DNA from: Ancylostoma caninum
Taxonomy: Eukaryota; Nematoda; Chromadorea; Rhabditida; Ancylostomatidae
Assembly: GCA_037903475.1 (NCBI GenBank)
Contig: JBAJFG010000359.1
Location: 144,001 to 208,000, forward strand
Direction of reading: 5' to 3'
DNA: 64,000 nucleotides
The notes below the pieces were generated by a model. It saw only the letters and a program-made list of their open reading frames with translations. It was not told where the DNA came from and did not search any database. The translations under genes and the position numbers were made by a program. Numbering within the stretch: the first letter of the stretch is position 1; each line of letters begins with the position of its first letter. Below are positions 45,300-57,195 of the stretch, piece by piece.

Positions 45300-45562
45300 T
45301 ACCTCTAAAGGACACAATCACTGTCGCAGGAGACCTAAACGACCACCTAGGGTCGACAAATGATGGGTACAGGTGTCACGGCGGCACTGGGTATGAGACA
45401 CGGAAAGACTATGCGTTTACTCCAATATGCTAAGTCTCACAACTTCGTCATGACGAATACGAACCTCCGAAAGCGCCCGTCAAACTTTGTTCCCTTCTAC
45501 AGTGGCAACACGGAGCCCCAAATCGACTTCGTTCTCGTACAACAAAATGACCAAAATTACTA
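45300..45562 (+). pseudogene. LINE endonuclease fragment
   Basis: Plus strand, in two frames: GDLNDHLGSTNDGYRCHGGT, then NFVMTNTNLRKRPSNFVPFY and TEPQIDFVLVQ. These are the GDxN and IDFVLV motifs of RTE-type endonucleases. Both ends are lost. Confidence 0.65.
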
Positions 45563-45570
45563 GGCATGTG

Positions 45571-46255
45571 CAAAAGTTCAGGCAGTGACATCTAAATCCT
45601 CAAGACGGCATTACTCGGCTCAGAATCAGTAATATTGTTCAAATGAGAGAGATTCTGCATCTGTGTATTGTTATTAATGCGGAACAAGAAGGATTCTTCC
45701 AGAAACTTACAGTTCAACAGGTTTATACTGTAAGAGTGACACACTTCCAATTCGAGTAGTTTCTATTCACTGAAAGCTTTACTGGATGGAATAAAATAGA
45801 AGCGTAACTAAATGGCAGTCTTTTGGCGACAGGTCCGTAGAGTTTATAGGATGAGTCACGGATTCGATTGAATGGTAGATTTTTTACAAGCATTAAGCTG
45901 CAATATGCTGACGTACGTTATCCAGAAGCAGAAGTAGGCCTTGACTGTTCACCGATGTTGACCTTCTTCTCGAGAGTTCCATCCTCATCACTTCTATCAT
46001 GGAAGCTTCATACGGATATCTCAAATCCCTTTGAAAGTAATTCGACGAAGATGATTTCAGGCTACTAACCAAAGAGTGTCAGAGAAATGTTTAGGGATGA
46101 TTTGCACGTTTTTTTTTTTGCTTGATTTACTAAAGTGTAGATCCTGTGACGACTTTTGCATATTGTCGTACATGACCCATTTTCTATCAACGATTGACTA
46201 TTCCTCCCGGAAAAGGAAGAAAACAACGGATTTTTAATACATCTATAGAATAGAG
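45571..46255. other. Unassigned stretch
   Basis: A/T-rich, no supported gene or element. Confidence 0.3.
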
Positions 46256-46263
46256 ATTTGCAT

Positions 46264-48129
46264 CAGGGATGAGCGGATTGTCCGTATCCGGTTGTCCGTT
46301 TTGCCGTTATCCCGTTATCCGTAGGTTTTGTCCTGTCCGTTATCCGCACCGTTATCCGGGCTTTTGGCGCCGGATAACGGTGCGGATAAGGCCAAAAATA
46401 ATAGCTTTATTTCGCACGTTCTCAACAGAGGATAGCCTCCATTTCAAGAAGTATTACTCAATCAAGCCCACTTCAAGTCATCAGTGGTTTACAATCTTGT
46501 AGCAAAGTAGGAGGGGGTAATACAGACTTGTACCTGTCCACAAAGAGATGTTCTTGTCCATGCTTTTTGGGTCCTCCGACAAAAGTCAGGCAGTTACTTC
46601 GAAAGCACCATTGACTTGTGAAATTATCAGCAAAGTTGGCTAATGTTTGGTCATTTTATTAGTGGCCAAACATTATCCAACGTGTTGGAATTGTTGACCT
46701 CGCAGCTCACCGATGAGCGGTGCCTCTCCCTTTCAAGGTTCATTTCGCCTATTCATTGAACTCTACGGTTTCTATCAATTTTTGAATTTATTGACCAAAG
46801 AGTGCGTTTGAGAGTCCATACGTTCATAATAGTCAGTCAATACTAGAATGTTCATCAGGAGGAACTCTACAAAAGACAAATGAAGCAAAGCTTCAGCCCC
46901 CTTCAGCTCAACCTTCCCTTCCCCCACCCCAAAACAAAATCAGGGTAGGACCACCTTCGGATGCCTCACCTTCCTACTGAAAAGACGGATACGTACCATC
47001 TCAAGCAACAAGTGTGCCAATCATATTAAAGGCAGCACCCGTCGAAACCATCATGTTTGTGATTCCGCCGGATTTTGGGGTTTTTGGGGGTGTATTGCTC
47101 ATATCCGGTGATCAAATCGCGTGAAACACCGAGGAGGCCAGGAAAACGCTATGCTGCTTTTCGTGTGCGGACGAGTATTCCGGCGGCGCCCTGCGTGCGC
47201 AAATGGGTCCCAGCACGCAGAGAGGGAATCGGAAGCAGCCGGCATGCGTTTAAATGCGTAAGCTGGCGCGTCGAGCCCTCCGAAGCACTGGCCGACCGGG
47301 CGTGCACGCGACGGTACTTCGCCGTTTTCTTCAAGTAAGCAGGTACTGTGTGTGTTCATTGCAGATTCGTGATGTGCGCGACGCCTACTTTGGGGTTCGC
47401 AGCTCAGGTCCAAGTCGAGGATTTCGACTCGTGCTGCCTTTAACAAATATCCAAATGTCACTGGAAACTGTTGTTTTTGGGGAATCCACTTGCCCAAATT
47501 TTCCACAATGTCCATTCGTTCCACGGCATCGAAAATAGCAGAATAATGAATCTTATGGTCACCTTGAACCTTGAACAGATCTTCTGGTGATAGCTTCCAC
47601 CAGTACCCTCAGAAGGGTGTTGACGTTATCAAATTTGATTCTATAACGCTGAGACACATATGTACAAAATTGACTCAGTTGGACCAATATTGGGCTAAGA
47701 CTCTGTTTGACGTTTCCTCGCTGGTAGAATTCCCTCCCTAGCTGCAACGTTGTTACCGAGTTCAAGCCCATGATTCAGTTTCACACGAATTTTTGTAAAC
47801 GACTACATTTCGATTCACCTTCGGAAAAGCCAAGGGAAGTGGTTCGGTCTGAATGAGAATGAAAGATCAGTGAGAGAAGGAAAAGTGCTTCCGACTGCAT
47901 ACCGAAAGTGCGGTGGAAACATTACTCTCCACTTCAAAATATTATTCCAAAACTCGTGGTTCGGGAATTGAACACTGATTTTGCAACAACATAGAATGTG
48001 GTGTCTCGTAGCATCTGGACCACTTATCCGTTATCCGTTATCCGTTATCCGTTATCCGGTCAATTTCGTCCTATCCGTTATCCGCACCGGTATCCGGGTC
48101 GTGGAAAATCTCGTATCCGCTCATCCCTT
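46264..48129. mobile_element. hAT-like element with 8-bp target duplication
   Basis: ATTTGCAT at 46256-46263 and 48130-48137 flanks inverted ends CAGGGATGAGCGGAT and (complement of the right end) AAGGGATGAGCGGAT. An 8-bp duplication with CAGGG-type ends is typical of hAT transposons. Both ends carry many ccgttatccg words (46286-46395, 48020-48115), possibly binding-site arrays. The 1866 bp include a nested TTAA element. No transposase motif was recognised inside, so it is called non-autonomous. Confidence 0.8.
47030..47439. mobile_element. TTAA-flanked MITE (AGGCAG family), copy 4
   Basis: Ends AGGCAGCAC and GTGCTGCCT between TTAA at 47026-47029 and 47440-47443; 410 bp. The right end, read inward, follows copy 1 (gctgcg, gcacatcac, gaacacac words in order), while the left end is closer to copy 2. 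It is inserted inside the hAT-like element. Confidence 0.85.
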
Positions 48130-48137
48130 ATTTGCAT

Positions 48138-49150
48138 GCTCCTAGTGCTATTGATTTTTTTTTACTGGGACTTCGCACCGGTCACCTACCCTTCGCTCAA
48201 GTGACTCAGATTCCGGGACGGCGAACACAGGCCGAACATGCTTGTACAGCAGTTATACCGCGAGATGAAAGCTTATTTTGTCGCCCTACGAGCTCCGTTC
48301 GCCCCGTAAGATCTGTGTTTCGGGGGGTGATGAAGTGGTTTGCATGTCTCAAATCTAGGATCGCAGCTCTATCTGGGCGCAGGGTTGTGTTCATACTGTA
48401 GACTTGAGTAAGTGGATGCTTACCCGAACCCATCCAAAAATAGTCCCGAAGGCGTACGCGCTTTCCGCGGCAGCGCTAGGTGGACGCAGCGGTACTGCGC
48501 GACCTCCAGTTCCGCGCCGCACTTACACATATCCGCACCCCACGGATCTCGTCTGACCGTTCACTGAACTGGGCCACGGCTTAACCGGGCCTCTGCCGGC
48601 CTGACGAGTCTCGCAGGGCTCGCCTTGCCTCCGCCGAAGCGGAGACGCGACTAAACTTTGATGCTCAACCATTGGCTTATATAGACCTCCCAGGGGACGT
48701 GTCGCCACGTGGCAAGGAGCAGGTAGAAAGCAGGACATGAGGGACAGAACGCAGGTTTATACCACAGTTAATCGGGCAGCAACTGGCCCCCTCAACGCAG
48801 CTGAAACACGAGATTTGCTGCTCTTAGCAGTCACAATGCAGTAGTTCTTCCTCTTGCAGCAATGTCTGCCTTCCATTTATTAAGGGTGTGGCTTAGTAGG
48901 TTCTACAGCGTTAGCACTATTCAGTTATCTGAGGAAAGGGTCTGCCGGATCTTAGCCCTAAGTGGTGGGGACGAAAGCCTTCGCTCCGACAATCGCACCT
49001 TTGCCCCCCCCCCCCACTCGGGAAATTTCCATTGGTAGTTGACACTGCTTCCACGGATCTCCCTCTTTGGAGGGATCACAGCCGATTTGCTGCGAGGCTA
49101 CATGGCGCGACCCCGGGTGGCGGATAGGGGGTTGATCGCGGACCAAAAGG
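48138..49150. other. Unassigned GC-richer stretch
   Basis: Several GC-rich blocks and a C-run (49003-49016), no supported gene. It may contain leaders of the LINE remains that follow. Confidence 0.3.
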
Positions 49151-49300
49151 AGCCATGCGCTTGCCCAGCGACGCGGGTCGATCTAGGGGATGGACTCCTT
49201 AGTTCTGCAGCGTTGGACTCGATTCGTGTAGCCGTCGTATAGGCATGAGCATGCACTCACGCGTGTGGGTGCGTGGCAGTGCTAATTTGTAGGTTGCACC
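49151..49300 (+). mobile_element. 5' end fragment of the RTE type seen at 10.7-13.3 kb
   Basis: agccatgcgcttgcccagcg, then gcgttggactcgattcgtgt and catgagcatgcactcac follow, base by base, the minus-strand start of the RTE copy at 13260 (catgcgcttgc, gtgttggattcgattcata, gaacatgcattca). This fixes the shared 5' end of that family. Confidence 0.6.
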
Positions 49301-49380
49301 TTTCACATTGGGTCCTTCCAAAAGCCCGCATTCTAACGACCGGGAGGCGCATGAGAGGCGACTAGCGGCCGCCTCTTACA

Positions 49381-50400
49381 AATAAGTCCCTTGTCCACTC
49401 CATGGGTGGGAAGTCCCTCCCTTCTGCAATTCCGGCGTCATACTGCGCGACAAGTGAAGAACATACTGCGACATCTGAAGAAAATCTTGGATTGTGTTCT
49501 TGAAGGAATTATGGAAAAAGCTAAGGCGTACCCCGGAGACGACGCGCTTCACCAATGTAGTCCGGGTGTTGCGAAGATTAGAAAAGGACTATTGGCCCTC
49601 AAAGGCCACTCAAGCAAGCGGAATAATCGCACGATCCGTCTAGCATGTCGGAACGTTAACAGGGAGAAGCCGTGAACTTGCTGAGACGATGAAGTAGCGC
49701 AGAGTCGACATCGCTTGCGTACAGGAAACGAAGTGGAAAGGGGAGAAGTCGCGACACTGCTTATAACACCAACTACCAACTAAACGAAACCAATGCCGGT
49801 TGACTTTGTTGATAGGTGCAGAAAAATCTGTCTCCATCTGAGTCTAAGCAAAATTTTAATCCTAAAAAACGTAAGGGCTTTGCATTCCTTATTTACGCTG
49901 AACGGAACGAACATATCCAAATATTCCAACCATGTAAACATAAGTCGAGAAGACATTGATACTAGCTCACCTCAACTTGCGATTGTCCCTGTTTGAAGTG
50001 CGCCTCATACACCGGGGCGGTATCAAGCGTCCTTTCGCAAGGGTGATGCTGGGAATAACCCCACTTCAAACAAGTGCGACCAGGAATCCGCAAATCGACC
50101 TAACGTCAACTATCGAAGATCGAGGACGCTGCGGCTTGGACGAAGTCGATTGAAATTAGCTGGGCCAGACAAGTGATGCACTCAACAATACCCGCTAGAC
50201 GAAAACCGCGAATAAGCTCCACTGAAATTCAGGCGCACAGAAACTACCACCGATAAAACGTCAGAATTCTTCATAGACTGTCTCTAAATAGAAGTAGGAT
50301 GGTTTCTGAGTGGACAAAATCCATTGGGTAATGTAGTGCCGATGTCCGCTCTGTGGGTCGAAGATTAAAGGAGAAATGGGTAACACAGGTTATCATTTCT
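49381..50400 (+). mobile_element. Second-subfamily RTE-like LINE, internally deleted
   Basis: The 5' part (49391-49675) matches the LINE at 27.6 kb (GLLALKGHSSKRNNRTIRLA, cf. GLLALKSHLTKRKNRTERLV). It then jumps near 49780-49850 to RT C-terminal wording (FTLNGTNISKYSNHVNISRE, then ARVMLGITPLQ). Most of the endonuclease and RT are missing. Confidence 0.65.
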
Positions 50401-50886
50401 CCTCATGGTTGTTTTTTTTTGAATTGAGCTATCCCGAATCTAAGACTCGTCTTGTTAATATTAGGTTGGTTTGAAAGTTTTGCACCAAGATATTTTTTAG
50501 GATCCAGAATTCTATAAACTTTGAATCAGAATGCCACTTCACGTGACCTGTGGGATACACCTGGCTGTTGCCCTGCAATAATCGCCAGACATCTCCAAGC
50601 GCTGGTTATAGAACACTGACGACGGCTTGGTTCCCCACAAATTGAGTGCCTTGCAAGACTGAGTGTGTGTCAGTCTTTACTGCTGTGTCCACAGGGAGGA
50701 ACTTTCGCCACCAACTCATTACTGGATATGAGAGTCGGGTGCTGGATGCAAACCATATGCGAGAGAAAGGTTGACTCCCGCTTGCACGCATCCAACCATC
50801 TCCAAACAGCCGAAGGAGAAGTGCACGAAAGAAGTGCTGTGTTGTTTTTTGCAGTTTTGTTGGTGGTATTCCGGACGCGCGCGACA

Positions 50887-50990
50887 ATCTCGCTGGCCGC
50901 GAAGGTAAGGCCCCGGCAGAAGCGAAGTTGTTGCGCTTGCGCGCAACAACTTCGCTTCTGCCGGGGCCTTACCTGCGTGGCCAGCGAGAT
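50887..50990. repeat. 104-bp near-perfect palindrome
   Basis: Two 50-base arms (atctcgctggcc, aggtaaggccccggcagaag, cgaagttgttgcgc) with about two mismatches and a four-base centre near 50937-50940. It could form a long cruciform. It lies within extra sequence inside the mariner element. Confidence 0.9.
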
Positions 50991-51499
50991 GCCACAACCA
51001 GTCACTATCGACAAGGGTCCACCACGTACATGTTCTGATGGTGAATGACCACCTTCACAAAAATGGGCCGCTTCAACCTCTCCATTCTGGGACGGGGGGA
51101 TAGTGGTTGAGAAAGATTGGCTCCTCACTGACCTTGCCCGCCGTCCAGACCGGCGGAGTCCCACTGAGGTTGCTTCGTATTTCTTGCTGGTAAAGATGTA
51201 TTCTCGCGCGCGCCTAGCCCTAGCGATGTTGTCGCGCGCGCTGAGCGTGCGTCCTTCGAAAATCATTCCTCGTCTCTCCGCGCCTAGCGAAATTCTGCTC
51301 CGGCAGAAGCGAGCGACTTTACCGATCTGCGTCTTCAAAACTGTACTATTTCCTTCTTCTCCAGGCGAAGCGATACAGGGCTCGCTTCCTTCCAGAGACC
51401 TCAAACAGGCGCGCGACAAGCGAGGGTTTGTCTGAGTAACTACAAATAATGGGGGACCCAATTCGCCTGAAGCACAAAAAAATGACCATTTGCTCTACT

Positions 51500-51790
51500 T
51501 CATTATAACGCCGGACCTCACGTGGCAAAGCTTACTTGCCAGAAAATTGCCGAACTAGGTTGGCAAGTTCTACCTCGCCCTGCTTATTCTCCCGACTTGG
51601 CCCCGTCTGACTACCGCTTGTTTGGAGCACTAAAGTTGTATCTGCGAGAAAAGAAATTTGATGATCATATCGAACCGAAAAATGAGATTTCAAGGTTCTT
51701 CGACTCGCAGCTGCCAGAGTTCTTGACTTCTGGACCTGATGGTCTAGTGCAGCTTTGGCCACACCTCGTTGATCATGATGGTGATTAATT
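51500..51790 (+). pseudogene. mariner transposase C-terminal fragment
   Basis: Reads YNAGPHVAKLTCQKIAELGW, then RPAYSPDLAPSDYRLFGAL. SPDLAPSDY keeps the third catalytic Asp of mariner (DD34D). The second, normally in DNAxPH, is Tyr in YNAGPH. The N-terminus is absent. It belongs to the element bounded at 50461 and 53903. Confidence 0.8.
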
Positions 51791-51849
51791 TCTTGATTGG
51801 CACTGTCCTTTTACAAATTTTGCCACTTGGCCATCCGTCAAGATGAACT

Positions 51850-53750
51850 AAGTCGGGTGCGTTGCACTAGGCGACAACGTGGGGCGTGTCTCGGACGAGA
51901 CCTGCAAAACTCTGTCATCTCTGCACTATGCAGAGTGGCGGTAAGTGCTCGCTGAGATGGTTCTCGCACCTCTCTCGCACCTTTAATTAATTACTGGTAC
52001 ATTGGAGCTGTCTAGGTCGACGTCAGGAATGTTGAGGTCAACCGTTCGCATATCGACCATTTCCTATGCGTAGTTTTCATAGCAAAAAAGGAGGAAATGC
52101 TCGTCAGTGAAGTTATTTGTTTTTTTCTCTCTTTTTGAACCCGTGAGGGCACAGTTCCATTATGTGAGCAGCAGTGGCGGACGCAGAAAGTAGACGGGAC
52201 GGGGGGGGGGCGTGGGAAAAAAGTGGGGTCTCCGCCACTTTGGGGACGCAGATGGGAAATAAAATTAATGAAAATATTAATTATAATAATAAATAGTAAA
52301 TAAAAATTATATTAACAATAATAATAAAAATAAACAATTAAAAATAAATAACACAAGATTTTTATTTGTATTGTAAAGTGATTTCGAAAATTTGGCAACC
52401 CATTCTCGGGGGGGGGGCGTCCCCCCCTGCCTCGGCAACTGGTGAGCAGCGTTTCTACCTATGTTAGCCTAATTCAGGATGAGTAACAACACGCGTTAGC
52501 ATGTCCTGCCTTGAAGTCTGATACAATGGGAAGGTAGTTTCCGAATGTTTTTGCGGGACAGTGCTCAAGCGCTCAGCATTAGGCGGATTCAGAGTGGGGG
52601 GAACACTAAGTTCTACGATCTACAGGCTGCTTGAAGCCGACACGGCAGTGGTTTTAGAGAAGAGCAATGAACAAACAACGATAAAAAAGGTTACATTAGA
52701 TATAAATGAAAACAAAAGTAGAAGTTATTGTTGGAGAAGTTGAAAAGTCTCCATTTCTTCATTTCGTAACTGATATTAGTATAACAGAACAGTGCAGAGC
52801 AGTGCTCTTCCAGAAACACGCGTATTGCTACCTGTCCTGTATTATGCTAACATCGGTAGAAACCTAAAATGCTAGCATTTTTGACTGAATTTTTATATTC
52901 CGGACTTGCATAATGCATACAGACGTACGCAAAATGACTTTTTGAAAATTCCGTGGAACGTGGATAACTGAACCGAAATTGAGGTTGCCAATCAATCCAT
53001 CGGTCGCTTTCATTTCCTGGTTTGGATGGGCTGCGTGACAAGAGGTACGCTGCTGGTCTGTGATCGGTCGATTCATTTGCGCGTCGCGGCTGCAACCTTC
53101 GAGTGTACGAGCACTTCTGCGTGGATATGGGCAACTTTTCCGAGCTTGAGTGGGGCAGATTAGTGTCATCGGAACCCACAAATTGTAAAGAGGTGGCCAC
53201 CGATGTCATTTAGTGCGTAGAATTTGAAGAAACACCCCGAACTTGAAAAGCGCATGCGTGCGGCGCGGTCGCGTCGCGGCGTACGTCTTGACCCCCACCC
53301 GTTTGGATGAGAGGTTCTGCATATGATCGATATATAGCCCAGATTTGACACAATTAGAATGCTCTTTGTTCCCATCGATGGCACATTTGTTAGAAGAGAA
53401 AAAGCTTCAAAACATTAAGAAAGCCAAAATTTGCATGGGTCGCTATTTCGACACGCTGGGTACCAAAAAGCCTTGCCTCTCCATAAATGAGTTATTTCCA
53501 CTAGTTAACTAATTTTGGCAAGGTAGCCATAGAACTAATAGGAATACGCTGGCTTTGCTATCCTCAGTATGACCCGGTCGATGGTGGCAACACCTGGGGA
53601 CATATCACATTCCCACGGCCAGGTTGGTATGCATCGACGCTGGAGCTGGCAGGATGCCAGCAACGTCTGCGTCTATGCTGCTGCCATCGAGGTATCTCGT
53701 ACGGGAACGCCCCCCTTTGTCGCCTAGTGCTTGCCGTCCCGCCAATTTCC
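51850..53750. other. Unassigned insertion-like stretch within the mariner element
   Basis: Contains G-runs near 52200 and 52410 around an A/T-rich block (52258-52380), and short frames. No element ends or gene recognised. Confidence 0.3.
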
Positions 53751-53903
53751 ATGATTTAGCGTGTGATAAAATGCGCTCTGTGTAATTGAACAAAACACAT
53801 TGAATTGCTCTGATTTTTGGAACAGACAGTATCTACTCACAATAAAATTAACATTCTTCGAGAAAAGTATGAAATTCGGTGCAGGACTTTCGGACCAACC
53901 TAA

Positions 53904-54636
53904 TGTATTTGTGGAATGTTAACTTTATCTACGAATCCTGCTGGCCCACGAGGTGTCGATGCTGGTCACGGGAATGCTTATGTGGTTGTTTCATTTATTA
54001 TCAACGTTCATTTTTTCTTGGAAGAAGATGACCTTACCGAATCTTTAGGGCAAATCAAGGCCACCAAATCTAGGAAAGGACGCAAAACTACAACCTTCGC
54101 AAGAAATTAAGACATGATACGGTTAGGGGAGAAGTTCCATTCTTTGGCAGGAAGGATACCACGAGGAGAAAGAATAACATGTATTTTACCTCTTTGTAAC
54201 AATAAATACATGTTACCCCGTTGCGAAAGTGTTAAATTAGAAGTTCCTCCGTTAACCTTTGGCATGGCAGAGTTTGCGCCTGTAACACTTCTAATTATGC
54301 CTGTTGCATTTCCAAACCACTCAATGGGTTCTGTCCGCTCAGGCAGGTTATACTCGACCTCTGCTGAGCGGTAACGTCTTTGATCTTCGGCTGTCGATGT
54401 AAGGTAAATTTCTTGATTCCCTCTCTCACATGCATGCGGCGAATGAGTGGCCCTGTACGATGCTCAAAACTCCAAACAGATAGCAAAAGTAATATCACAT
54501 GAAGAATTGAAATCGAATATGTTTGATTCTTGTGCCGTGCCCTGAACATTCCAAAAGAAAAAAAAGTATTGCTTTTTTCAGCTCTGTTTCATCTCTGTGA
54601 AGGAGAACGAAGAAAACGGTTCCGGATGCAACGAAC
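53904..54636. other. Unassigned stretch with one weak exon candidate
   Basis: On the minus strand an 84-codon frame (54295-54549) follows a T-rich GGAATGTTCAG acceptor-like site and reads ISILHVILLLLSVWSFEHRT, then HVREGIKKFTLHRQPKIKDV. No partner exons or family were found. Confidence 0.25.
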
Positions 54637-54640
54637 TTAA

Positions 54641-54704
54641 AGGCAGGGCTCCTCGCATCCTCGTGGTTGAGCTAACAGCAGATTTTGCATCTCCTCGACA
54701 CGCT
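54641..54704. mobile_element. TTAA-flanked MITE (AGGCAG family), copy 5, truncated
   Basis: After TTAA (54637-54640) the sequence AGGCAGGGCTCC, then cgtggttgagc and gcatctcctcgacac, matches the inverted right end of copy 3. It stops at the (TA)n run and Tc1-like element; the other end was not found. Confidence 0.75.
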
Positions 54705-54744
54705 TATATATATATATATATATACATATATACATATATATATA

Positions 54745-56024
54745 TAGGGTGGCGAAAAAATACGTGCGCGTGATATTTGACTTCGTTTTATTCATTGCAA
54801 GAAGCATTCGTGCACATGTTTTCCTTCCTAAGTATTCATCTGTTCCTTATTACTGGTTTTTAGGGGAGAAAGTCGTTTTCGAAGCTATGGCGAAGGTGTG
54901 CCCACGTTGAGACGCGATTGCACGGTTGGCAGAGAGTGGAACGAAGAACTCAGCAATTTTTTGAAGCCCCGAATCCCTCTAAGAACTGTCCAGAAGATTG
55001 TAAAGCAATGGAAAGAGGAAGGACACGTCCAGCCCAAACCTATAAGTGGACGAAAATGGACTGTCAACACCCAACGGATGCGTGGGATAATTAAGAAAAG
55101 GATTGACCGAAAAGATGACCTGAGTTTGAACCAGATGGCTAAACAGCTCAACATTTCTCGCAAAACTCTTCAAATGATAGTGAAAAATAATCTTAGACTT
55201 CGAAGTTATCGTCTGCTTAACGGCCAAGTTCTTACCGATCAAGAGAAGCAATATCGTAAGGAAAAATGCAAGAAATTGCGGGAACACTTCACGGTGCGCC
55301 GCATTGAGGACGTCCTCTGGTCGGACGAGAAAGTTTTCACCGTTGAAGTTTCTAAAAAACTCTCAGAATCACCGCCAACTTCTTAGCCAGGCTCTCAAGA
55401 ACAATCGCAAGCGAAAAGTTGCCACAAGAAGTCTTTTTCCTGAAAGCTCAATGGTTTGGGGCTGCATCAGTGCAACGTGCAAAACTTCTCTGATTTTTAT
55501 CGATAAAAAACGTGAAAATTAATGCAAAATTCTGCCAAGGAAGGATCCTCGAGAAAGCTGTGGTGCCCTGGAAGCAAGAACATTTCAATTTTATCTACCA
55601 ACAAGAGTGGGCTCCACCCTTTACAGCCAAAACAACGATCCACTTCCTGGAGACCGGAATCGGCTCTTTTTTGATGAAAGATTTGTGATCCACCAGTAGC
55701 CCGGATCTGAATCCACTGGACTTTTCGGTCTGGGGCTTTATGGAAGAGCAACGTAGGAGTCGAAATGTGAAAAACCTTGTGGACTATTGGAAGAATTGAT
55801 CGAAATTTGGACCGATCTCAACGTCAACTACCTGCGCCGCACGATCGAATCCATGAAGAAACAAATTGATGCCTGCATCAAAGCTGAAGGCGGACACTTC
55901 GAAAATTCGTTGTAATTATGAAATGTTGTGCCTTGTTGTTGTATAAAAATAAATCTCTTCAAATGTTTGTTGGCGAAGAATAAAATTAGAACGCTTCCTA
56001 TGGCGCACGTATTTTTTCGCCACC

Positions 56025-56027
<3 letters not shown>
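54745..56027 (+). mobile_element. Tc1/mariner-like element in a (TA)n run
   Basis: Inverted ends TAGGGTGGCGAAAAAATACG and (right end complemented) CAGGGTGGCGAAAAAATACG with TA on both sides. The 1283-bp element is flanked by (TA)n at 54705-54744 and 56028-56107. It encodes a decayed transposase. Its end resembles that at 20574. Confidence 0.85.
54898..55790 (+). pseudogene. Tc1/mariner-like transposase, frameshifted
   Basis: The first frame (54898-55386) has the DNA-binding region (IPLRTVQKIVKQWKEEGHVQ, then LNQMAKQLNISRKTLQMIVK) and the first catalytic Asp in VLWSDEKVFTVE. Later frames give MVWGCISATCKTSLIFID, QQEWAPPFTAKTT (second Asp replaced by Glu in the QDxAPxH box) and, after a stop, SSPDLNPLDFSVWG with the third Asp. 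Frameshifts near 55370 and 55510 and a stop near 55687 make it inactive. Confidence 0.8.

Positions 56028-56107
<80 letters not shown>
56028..56107. repeat. (AT)n microsatellite
   Basis: About 80 bases of alternating AT right after the Tc1-like element; the same type of repeat precedes it (54705-54744). Confidence 0.95.
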
Positions 56108-56110
<3 letters not shown>

Positions 56111-57099
56111 GGAATTGTGTTTCTCAGAATTCCCTTTGTATTTAAATAGGAGATTGTTTTATAAGCCATTATGAGCCATTAACTGTTGACATATTGGCAT
56201 GCATTGATATCTCCATGATAAAATTAACCTTTCCATGTTTATATGTAGTTGATATTATTTTGCTGCGAAAAGATGTTGAAGCTTGGTCGCAAACTCAAAA
56301 TTCCCCTTCACAGCCAATCGAGAGGAAGATCGAAGTAGCATAGATGAGTCTGTTGAGGTGAGAATGAAGATCACATAAAATGAGACAACACACTTCTCAA
56401 TTTAGGAAGCAAATAGGCGTCACGAGTTTCTCTACTCGCGTTTCCACTGCGTTCAATGGAGTAATCACTGCACTAAAAATTAAGAACACACTTGAAAAAA
56501 TATAAATACCAGGAAATATCAAGAATATATCCAAACCAAAACTGTCAATTTTAGATAATGATTTCAGACTTTGCGAGTCTTTGCAAATAAGCATAAAGCG
56601 GACCCGCTCATGACCTCAATTTTACGAGTGGGGCAGCCGACACTTGACATATATGGAAAATTCATTTGGTCTCCGGATTCGCGCAAGTCCCATGAAATAG
56701 AGAAAAATGGATAGATTGTATAATAGAGGCAACAGATTTCGTGAATGTCCTGGAAATTGTTTCCGTGGAAGGGTTTTGAGTTTCTCAAAATTTTGAGTGT
56801 TTCTTGCAGCGAGCGTTGCAGCGTTCTTCTGCCCTTTCCACAATCGATGGTATTGCACGAAAGCAATCAATGATAATGCATGAACGTTCACTCAACGTAT
56901 ACATTAAGAATTCAGAAAACATAGTAGTCCGCTCAGAAAGACGCTGCGATCTACGGAATAAACTTATCCGGTACAGACGACTTGAAGTGAAAATGACTTA
57001 AAAGAGTCGCGAACGCTCATTAAGGAGATGTTTGATGACCTTATTGGTATGTTTCGTAAGAATGTGCTAAGGAGATAGGTAAAAAAAGGAATGGCTTAC

Positions 57100-57195
57100 A
57101 AATACGAAATCCGCAACGGTATGTGGAGCGAAAAATAGGAAGAGCCCGATGACGGCTGAGCATGCAGCGTCGATGGTCAGCACGCGGGTGCGCAT
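57100..57195 (-). CDS. Probable first coding exon of the membrane-protein gene
   Basis: Starts ATG at 57195 and reads MRTRVLTIDAACSAVIGLFL, then FFAPHTVADFVF, ending in phase 0 at a GTAAGC donor (57099). The phase fits the exon at 40549, whose text starts KRQSDGVHWHLVR, and a hydrophobic first helix is what that protein lacks. The join implies an intron of about 16.5 kb, filled with the LINE, hAT-like, mariner, Tc1-like and TTAA elements listed here. The similar exon at 27352-27470 supports this as the start of a family. No other exon was found between. Confidence 0.5.

Larger units (their letters stand above)
50461..53903 (+). mobile_element. mariner element enlarged by later insertions
   Basis: Left end TTAGGTTGGTTTGAAAGTTT follows a TA (50459-50460). 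The right end (53880-53903), complemented, is TTAGGTTGGTCCGAAAGTCC. Between them is a transposase C-terminus (51500-51790) on the plus strand. The span of 3.44 kb is far above the usual 1.3 kb, so 50.6-51.43 and about 51.85-53.75 kb are probably later insertions of unknown type. The right TA is TG here. Confidence 0.7.

Noticed and set aside
50670..51461. 263-codon minus-strand frame
   Set aside because: GC-rich, runs through a 104-bp palindrome and shows no domain; probably open by composition.
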